This document shows positions 17,864-22,541 of a stretch of DNA of 22,541 nt, in pieces (position 1 is the stretch's first letter; each line of letters begins with the position of its first letter). The DNA lies in assembly GCA_964655175.1 (NCBI GenBank), contig CAZZLY010000040.1, forward strand, positions 1-22,541, in the 5' to 3' direction. Origin of the DNA: JAIOPA01 sp964655175 (GTDB lineage: Bacteria > Eisenbacteria > RBG-16-71-46). A program made the position numbers and the translations under genes. Below the pieces are notes generated by a model, which searched no databases, had not been told where the DNA came from, and worked only from the letters and a program-made list of their open reading frames with translations.

Positions 17864-18420
17864 AACTTTTTGACTTTTTCCTCTCGCTCGATTGCAGGAT
17901 GCAGCAAGGGGATCCGTGAGCGAGCGCATCCGCAGCGGCAACTCTATTCACGACATGCCATTAGGCCGTCCATCGCAGGCTCGACGCGAGATTCGAGTGG
18001 AACCTCTTCAAGTGGCTGGCGCGGGCCTCGGGAGCCGGTCTCGAGTGGACCGTTCGCCGCCCTCCAGCGCCCCGCGAAGTCCCGGCGGACGCGCGCCGTT
18101 CTCGTTCGGGAGACCGCCTCTTTAAGAAGTCCTCGGCTCGGGTGGCCGGGGCCCCAGCTGGGTGTTGGACTCCGGTCCTCGGCATTCGGCCCCACCTGAC
18201 GGAACGATCGCCTCCCTGCCAGCCCGACAGCCGCATGGGCCGGCCGCCGTGATCCCATGGTCTTGCTCCCACGCCTGGAGCGGGGTCCGCACCATCCGAA
18301 CGGCCACCCTCGGCGAGGCACCGTCCTTGCGAATCCCATGGGACGGACCCGTCGTGTCCCGCCCGGGACCGGATCCCCGTGTGCGCCCGGGCGACGGCGG
18401 TGCGCCCCGGGGAGGTCGCC
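17864..18420. other. Intergenic region upstream of the GroEL paralogue
   Basis: About 557 bases between divergent genes. The first 20-25 bases are T-rich, continuing the promoter zone. The rest is GC-rich. No reading frame here has a recognisable product, a convincing ribosome-binding site or a family motif. No CIRCE element (TTAGCACTC-N9-GAGTGCTAA) precedes the chaperonin gene. A TTTAAG patch at 18120-18125 and a near-palindromic CCGTCC...GGGACGG around 18322-18347 are the only irregularities; neither is convincing as a promoter or operator. Confidence 0.5.
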
Positions 18421-20034
18421 ATGACCGCGAAGAAGCTGCTGTTCCGCTCGGAGGCCCGCGAGCACATCCTGACGGGGGCCACCACGCTCACCGACGCCAT
18501 CCGGGTCACGCTGGGCCCCAAGTCGAAGTCGGTGCTCATCCAGAAGCGCTACGGCTCACCCATCGTGTGCAACGACGGCGTGACCATCGCGCGCGAACTC
18601 GAGCTCGAGGACCCGGTCGAGAACCTGGGCGCCGAGATGCTGCGCGAGGCGGCGCAACGCACCGGCGACGCGGTGGGCGACGGCACCAGCACCAGCACGA
18701 TCCTGGCGCACGCGATCTACTCGCTGGGCCTGCGCAACGTCGTGGCGGGCGCAAGCAGCATCACGCTCAAGCGCGGACTCGACCGCGCCGCGCAGACCGT
18801 CGTCGAGGCGCTGCGCGCGCAGTCGCGACCGGTCACGACGCGGCAGGACAAGTCGGCGGTCGCCACGATCTCGGCGCACAACGACGCGACGATCGGCACG
18901 ATGGTCGCCGATGCGCTCGAACGCGTGGGCAACGAGGGCGTGATCTCGGTGGAGGAGTCCAAGACGGCCGACACACAGCTCGAGGTCGTCGAGGGGCTGC
19001 AGTTCGATCACGGTTGGATCTCGCCGTACTTCGTGACCGACCGCGCCAAGATGGAGGCGGTGCTCGAGAACGCGCAGGTGCTCGTGACCGATCGGCGCAT
19101 CAGCAGCATGCCCGACCTGCTGCCCCTGCTCGAGCGCATCGCACAACAGGGCCGCCCGCTGCTCGTGATCGCCGAGGACGTGGACGGCGAGGCGCTGGCC
19201 ACACTCGTGGTGAACAAACTGCGCGGCACGCTGCCGTGCTGTGCCGTCAAGGCGCCGGGCTTCGGGGATCGTCGCAAGGACATGCTCGAGGATATCGGCA
19301 TCATGGTGGGCGCGCAGGTGGTGAGCGAGGCGCTGGGGCAGCGGCTCGACAAGCTGGGCCCCGAGATCCTGGGCCGCGCCGATCGTGTGGTGGTGGATCG
19401 CGAACACACCACGCTCATCGGCGGGCAGGGCGAGCGCACCACGCTCGAGGCTCGCCGCGAGCAGCTGCGCCACGAGATCCACAAGGCGACGAGCGACTAC
19501 GACCGCGAGAAGCTCGAGGAACGACTGGCGCGACTGTCGGGGGGCGTGGCGGTCATCCGCGTGGGCGCGCCGTCGGAAGCCGAGATGAAGAACAAGAAGG
19601 AGGCGCTGGACGACGCCATCAGCGCCACGCGCGCCGCGGTCGCCGAAGGTCTGGTGCCCGGTGGTGGACTGGCGCTGCTGCGCTGCACGAGCGCACTCGA
19701 GGCGCTCGAGGCCACCTGCGAGGGCGACGAACGCACGGGCGTTCAGATCCTCAAGCAGGCCCTCGAGGCCCCCGCGCGGCAGATCGCCGAGAACTCGGCG
19801 GTGGACGGTGGCGTGGTGGTGGACCGCATGCGTTCGGGTACCGGCACGGTGGGGTTCGATGCCGCACGCAAACAGTACGTGGACCTGGTGGCCGAGGGCA
19901 TCGTCGATCCCACCAAGGTGGTGCGCATCGCCCTCGAGAACGCCGTGTCCGTGGCGAGCGTGCTGCTGCTCACCGAGGCCACGATGACCGAGATCCCCGA
20001 GCCCGCGAAGGCGCCCGAGCCGACGCTGGCGTGA
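18421..20034 (+). CDS. groEL: GroEL-family chaperonin (stand-alone paralogue, no GGM tail)
   Basis: 537 residues, collinear with E. coli GroEL, so residue numbers match. The ATP site is intact: Asp52 ('NDGVTI'), Asp87-Gly88-Thr89 ('GDGTSTST') and Asp398 ('ALDDAISATRAAV'). Apical substrate/GroES-binding positions Tyr203, Phe204, Leu234, Leu237, Leu259, Val263 and Val264 are kept; position 199 is Trp rather than Tyr. The chain ends '...EIPEPAKAPEPTLA' with a Pro/Ala/Glu tail in place of the flexible Gly-Gly-Met repeats. The features 'LGPKSKSVL' and 'VCNDGVTIA' mark the divergent GroEL type I recall as a second copy in several deltaproteobacterial and acidobacterial genomes. No groES is adjacent. 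GGGGAGG about six bases before the ATG fixes the start; an upstream in-frame ATG at 18379 lacks support. A hairpin follows the stop. Confidence 0.95.
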   Translation: MTAKKLLFRSEAREHILTGATTLTDAIRVTLGPKSKSVLIQKRYGSPIVCNDGVTIARELELEDPVENLGAEMLREAAQRTGDAVGDGTSTSTILAHAIYSLGLRNVVAGASSITLKRGLDRAAQTVVEALRAQSRPVTTRQDKSAVATISAHNDATIGTMVADALERVGNEGVISVEESKTADTQLEVVEGLQFDHGWISPYFVTDRAKMEAVLENAQVLVTDRRISSMPDLLPLLERIAQQGRPLLVIAEDVDGEALATLVVNKLRGTLPCCAVKAPGFGDRRKDMLEDIGIMVGAQVVSEALGQRLDKLGPEILGRADRVVVDREHTTLIGGQGERTTLEARREQLRHEIHKATSDYDREKLEERLARLSGGVAVIRVGAPSEAEMKNKKEALDDAISATRAAVAEGLVPGGGLALLRCTSALEALEATCEGDERTGVQILKQALEAPARQIAENSAVDGGVVVDRMRSGTGTVGFDAARKQYVDLVAEGIVDPTKVVRIALENAVSVASVLLLTEATMTEIPEPAKAPEPTLA

Positions 20035-20050
20035 GCTCGACGGGCGTCCG

Positions 20051-20078
20051 CCGCGCACCCGTCGCCACGGGTGCGCGG
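20051..20078 (+). terminator. Hairpin terminator after the GroEL paralogue
   Basis: A perfect 12-base stem (CCGCGCACCCGT with ACGGGTGCGCGG) closes a CGCC loop, starting 17 bases after the groEL stop. CCCCTTG follows rather than a full T run. It separates groEL from the kinase-RapZ operon. The remaining spacer to 20229 shows only a small GCGCATGCGC palindrome and no clear promoter. Confidence 0.65.
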
Positions 20079-20229
20079 CCCCTTGCGCCGTCTGCGCGGA
20101 TACCGGACAGTCGCAGACACGTGGGGCGCTGCGCATGCGCGTCGCTCCATGGGATGACGCGGTTCGCGCGTGCACCACGAGGGTGCGGGGGCGACCGCTC
20201 GCGCCCACCTGACCGGGGACTCGGCGACC

Positions 20230-21693
20230 ATGCGTGACGCGATCATCGCGCTGTACAACCAGACCATGGGGCATCCGCCCGAGGTCGTGACCCGGCTCGT
20301 GCCGGACGGCTCGCAGCGGCAGTACTACCGGCTCAGCGCCACGGGCCAGCCGTCCGTGATCGGCGCACACGGCCCCGACGCCGAGGAGAACCGCGCCTTC
20401 CTCGCGTACTCGCGTGCGCTGGGCGAGGCCGGCCTGCGCGTTCCGCGCATCCACGCCGCCGACGAGAGCCTGGGCATCTGGCTGAGCGACGATCTGGGCG
20501 ACACGACGTTGTTCGCCGCGTTGACCGCGGCGCGCGCGAAGGAACCGGGCGCGTTCCCCGCGTCGATCCTGCCGGTGTACGAGCGCGTCGTGGCCGAACT
20601 GCCGCGCTTCCAGTTCCTGGGGGCGAAGGCGGTCGATTTCTCGTACGCCTATCCGCGCGCGGCGTTCGACGCGCAGTCCATGCACTGGGACCTCAACTAC
20701 TTCAAGTACCACTTCCTCAAGCTGGCGCACGTGCCGTTCAACGAGCAGCGGCTCGAGAACGACTTCGAGCGGCTGGTGGCGCACCTGCTGTCCACCGACA
20801 CGGACTACTTCCTGTACCGCGACTTCCAGTCGCGCAACATCATGGTGCGCGACGGTGAGCCGTGGTTCCTGGACTACCAGGGCGGACGGCGGGGTGCGGC
20901 GCAGTACGATCTGGCGTCGCTGCTGTACGACGCCAAGGCCGACCTGCCCGAGTCCGTGCGCGCGCATCTGCTGGAGCGCTACCTCGACGCGTTCGAATCG
21001 CAGGGGGGAGAGCGCGAGCGGTTCCTGTCGCATTACCCGGCGCACATCCTGATCCGCATCATGCAGGCCATGGGCGCGTACGGTTACCGCGGCTTCTACG
21101 AGCGCAAGCCGCGCTTCCTCGAGAGCGTGCCGTACGCGGCGCGCAACGTGGCGCGCCTGCTCGATGCCGGGCTGCCGGTGGCGCTGCCCGAACTCGAGGC
21201 CGTGTTCCGCCGCATCGTGGACGCGTGGGCCGGGCGCGAGGGCCCGCTCGCCGCACCGCCGGGGCTGCACGTGCACGTCTGCAGCTTCAGCTATCGCGAC
21301 GGCATGCCGGCGGGCGACCCCGAGCACGGCGGCGGGTTCGTGTTCGACTGCCGATCGCTCAGTAACCCGGGTCGGCGCCCCGAGCTGTCGGTGCGCATCG
21401 GCACCGAGCCCGAGATCGTCAAGTTCCTCGAGGCCATGCCCGAGACCGAGACGTTCTGGCGGCACGTGCTGCCGCTGGTCGAGTCGCACGTCGAGAACTT
21501 CCTCGAGCGCAACTTCTCGGCGTTCCACGTGGCGTTCGGCTGCACCGGTGGCCAGCATCGCTCGGTGTACTTCGCCGAGCGCCTCGCTCGGCATCTGCGC
21601 GAGCATCACCCCGAGGTGACGACGCATCTGGTGCACTCGTCCAAGGCGCGCTGGAAACTGCCGGGCGACGCGGTCACGGCGGGGACGTCGTAG
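20230..21693 (+). CDS. AmgK-like sugar kinase fused to a RapZ C-terminal domain
   Basis: 487 residues in two parts. Residues about 1-335 are an aminoglycoside-phosphotransferase-fold kinase resembling AmgK, which phosphorylates N-acetylmuramate/N-acetylglucosamine at C1 in cell-wall recycling. Seen are 'LVPDGSQRQYYRL' at the N-lobe, catalytic Asp198 and Asn203 in 'LYRDFQSRNIM', and metal-binding Asp215 in 'FLDYQGG'. Residues about 346-487 match the C-terminal domain of the RNase adapter RapZ: 'VHVCSFSYRDGMP', 'GGGFVFDCRSLSNP' and 'GCTGGQHRSVYFAERLA' (437-452). In E. coli this half binds glucosamine-6-phosphate and sRNA. The RapZ N-terminal Walker ATPase is absent, and the His of E. coli 'LPNPHW' is Gly here. 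ATG 20230 is chosen because kinase homology begins directly after it; the ribosome-binding site (GGGGA) is weak and distant. Its TAG overlaps the next gene's GTG by one base. Substrate and ligand are inferred. Confidence 0.9.
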   Translation: MRDAIIALYNQTMGHPPEVVTRLVPDGSQRQYYRLSATGQPSVIGAHGPDAEENRAFLAYSRALGEAGLRVPRIHAADESLGIWLSDDLGDTTLFAALTAARAKEPGAFPASILPVYERVVAELPRFQFLGAKAVDFSYAYPRAAFDAQSMHWDLNYFKYHFLKLAHVPFNEQRLENDFERLVAHLLSTDTDYFLYRDFQSRNIMVRDGEPWFLDYQGGRRGAAQYDLASLLYDAKADLPESVRAHLLERYLDAFESQGGERERFLSHYPAHILIRIMQAMGAYGYRGFYERKPRFLESVPYAARNVARLLDAGLPVALPELEAVFRRIVDAWAGREGPLAAPPGLHVHVCSFSYRDGMPAGDPEHGGGFVFDCRSLSNPGRRPELSVRIGTEPEIVKFLEAMPETETFWRHVLPLVESHVENFLERNFSAFHVAFGCTGGQHRSVYFAERLARHLREHHPEVTTHLVHSSKARWKLPGDAVTAGTS

Positions 21694-22418
21694 TGGACGG
21701 GATGATCTTCGCCGCCGGGCGCGGCACGCGTCTGGGCGAACTGGGACAGACCACGCCCAAGGCGCTCATCGAGGTGGCGGGCACGACCATGCTGGAGCGC
21801 ACCGCGCGCAAGCTGGTCGCGGCGGGTTGCGACCGACTGGTCGTCAACGTGCATCACCACGCCGAGGCGATCGAACGGTTCCTGGCGTCGCACGATCTGG
21901 GCGCCGAGGTGCGCGTGAGCCGCGAGCTCGCCGAACCGCTGGAGACCGGGGGTGGCCTGTGGCACGCGCGCGAGCACTTCCGAGCCGGGCACACCGTGCT
22001 CGCGCACAACGTGGACGTGGTGTTCGAGGCCGACCTGCGCGAGCTGGCGGCGGCCCACGAGGCGAGCGGCGCGCTCGCGACGCTCGCCATGCAGGCGCGC
22101 GACACGCAGCGCTACCTGTTGTTCGACGACGACGGCCTGTTCGGTCGCGACAATCGCAAGACCGGCGAGCGCACCGAGGTGCGCACTCCGCGCGGTGAGG
22201 TGCGCGCCCTGGCGTTCGCGGGACTGCACGCCTGCGCGCCGCGGTTCTTCGAGCACGTGACCGAACGCGGCGTGTTCCCGATCGTGGACGTGTGGCTGCG
22301 ACTGGCGGGGCAGGGGCACGCCATCCGCCCGTGGATCGTGCCCGAGGGTGCGTGGCTCGAGATCGGCAATCCCGAACGCCTGGCGGCGGTGCGCGCGCGG
22401 TACGAAGCACAGGCCTGA
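21693..22418 (+). CDS. MurU-like sugar-1-phosphate nucleotidyltransferase
   Basis: 241 residues of the NTP_transferase fold. The nucleotide-binding signature 'MIFAAGRGTRLGELGQTTPKAL' (4-25) contains the G-x-G-T-R and Pro-Lys elements. Other family features are 'ETGGGLWHA', the metal-site 'AHNVDVVF' and the C-terminal 'VDVWLRLAGQGHAIRPW'. Length and pattern fit MurU, which makes UDP-MurNAc from MurNAc-1-phosphate, more than the larger RmlA/GlmU types; the exact sugar and nucleotide are inferred. The GTG start overlaps the preceding TAG (TAGTG), implying translational coupling to the kinase. An ATG three codons later at 21702 is an alternative, but the GTG aligns with the usual M-x-x-M-I-x-AAG start. 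The kinase/nucleotidyltransferase pair mirrors the AmgK-MurU recycling pathway known from Pseudomonas. Confidence 0.88.
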   Translation: MDGMIFAAGRGTRLGELGQTTPKALIEVAGTTMLERTARKLVAAGCDRLVVNVHHHAEAIERFLASHDLGAEVRVSRELAEPLETGGGLWHAREHFRAGHTVLAHNVDVVFEADLRELAAAHEASGALATLAMQARDTQRYLLFDDDGLFGRDNRKTGERTEVRTPRGEVRALAFAGLHACAPRFFEHVTERGVFPIVDVWLRLAGQGHAIRPWIVPEGAWLEIGNPERLAAVRARYEAQA

Positions 22419-22441
22419 TTCCACGCGTGATCGACACCGCG

Positions 22442-22466
22442 TCGTGAGGGAGTCACCGCCTCACGA
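22442..22466. terminator. Hairpin between convergent genes at the right end
   Basis: TCGTGAGG (22442-22449) pairs perfectly with CCTCACGA (22459-22466) around a nine-base loop. It begins 24 bases after the nucleotidyltransferase stop. The stop codon of the probable opposing gene falls in the loop. The stem is only eight bases and has no T run, so termination is moderately supported. Confidence 0.45.
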
Positions 22467-22541
22467 ACCCATGCTGTCGCTTCCGGTCCTCCGGTTCGGG
22501 GGACTCGTCGGGCGCGGTGTCGGGTTCGATCTCGGGCAGCT
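22453..22541 (-). CDS. Probable C-terminal end of an unidentified gene
   Basis: On the minus strand an open frame enters from the right edge and ends with TGA at 22455-22453, giving 28 residues: an acidic, proline-rich stretch (LPEIEPDTAPDESPEPED) then a basic end (RKRQHGFVRR). Third-position GC use and convergence with the nucleotidyltransferase make it plausible as a real tail. Nothing identifies the protein; such tails are common linkers or disordered ends. It could also be non-coding. Confidence 0.4.
   Translation of the reverse strand, partial: LPEIEPDTAPDESPEPEDRKRQHGFVRR

Noticed and set aside
17892..18125. 77-codon plus-strand frame in the pre-groEL spacer
   Set aside because: No ribosome-binding site or recognised motif, and composition is typical of chance GC-rich frames.
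18090..18420. CIRCE or classical heat-shock operator upstream of groEL
   Set aside because: No TTAGCACTC-N9-GAGTGCTAA-like repeat or good sigma-32 -35/-10 pair was found.
20230..21693. Kinase-RapZ fusion as a frameshift or assembly artefact
   Set aside because: The frame is continuous, far from both gaps, with a natural interdomain linker and a coupled downstream gene.

Overview
The window is a GC-rich (by eye about 70%) bacterial chromosomal segment. It has dense genes, short spacers and many proteins with Sec-type signal peptides. The secreted protein at 661-3880, built from repeats of the type 'DGAGGAFVVWxD', is a style I associate with Candidatus Eisenbacteria and related FCB-side lineages. 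The S46 peptidase and the GroEL paralogue without a GGM tail fit such a Gram-negative lineage but do not prove it. Taxonomy is therefore a low-to-moderate confidence inference. Two runs of exactly 100 N (3881-3980 and 14499-14598) are scaffold gaps, so linkage across them is assumed.

Layout. (i) 1-3880: 5' part of a luciferase-like monooxygenase gene (minus strand), diverging from a large secreted protein with eight repeats and an alpha/beta-hydrolase domain whose end is lost in the gap. (ii) 3981-7289, minus strand: a REC-HD-GYP response regulator preceded by a secreted GH31 alpha-glucosidase. (iii) 7458-11133, plus strand: a secreted S46 dipeptidyl-peptidase followed 7 nt later by an AspT/YidE-type transporter. 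(iv) 11141-14303, minus strand: a CBS-domain protein followed by an MgtA-type Mg2+ P-type ATPase. (v) 14599-16974: a secreted GH30 glycosidase (3' end in the gap) divergent from a small barrel-like envelope protein. (vi) 17060-17863: a small secreted protein with a strong ribosome-binding site, distinct codon use, an AT-rich promoter with a palindrome, and an unusual C-terminal WGRLK tail. (vii) 18421-20034: a stand-alone GroEL paralogue with no groES. (viii) 20230-22418: a kinase-RapZ C-terminal-domain fusion whose stop codon overlaps the start of a MurU-like nucleotidyltransferase. (ix) 22453-22541: a probable minus-strand gene tail.

Functionally the window shows a scavenging lifestyle, with secreted glycosidases, a peptidase, a hydrolase and a solute carrier, next to magnesium uptake, proteostasis and amino-sugar recycling. 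The most notable system is the last: an AmgK-like sugar kinase, the glucosamine-6-phosphate/RNA-binding module of RapZ, and a MurU-like uridylyltransferase in one translationally coupled unit. It suggests peptidoglycan amino-sugar salvage with a built-in metabolite (or RNA) sensor. No rRNA, tRNA, CRISPR array, insertion sequence or prophage was seen.
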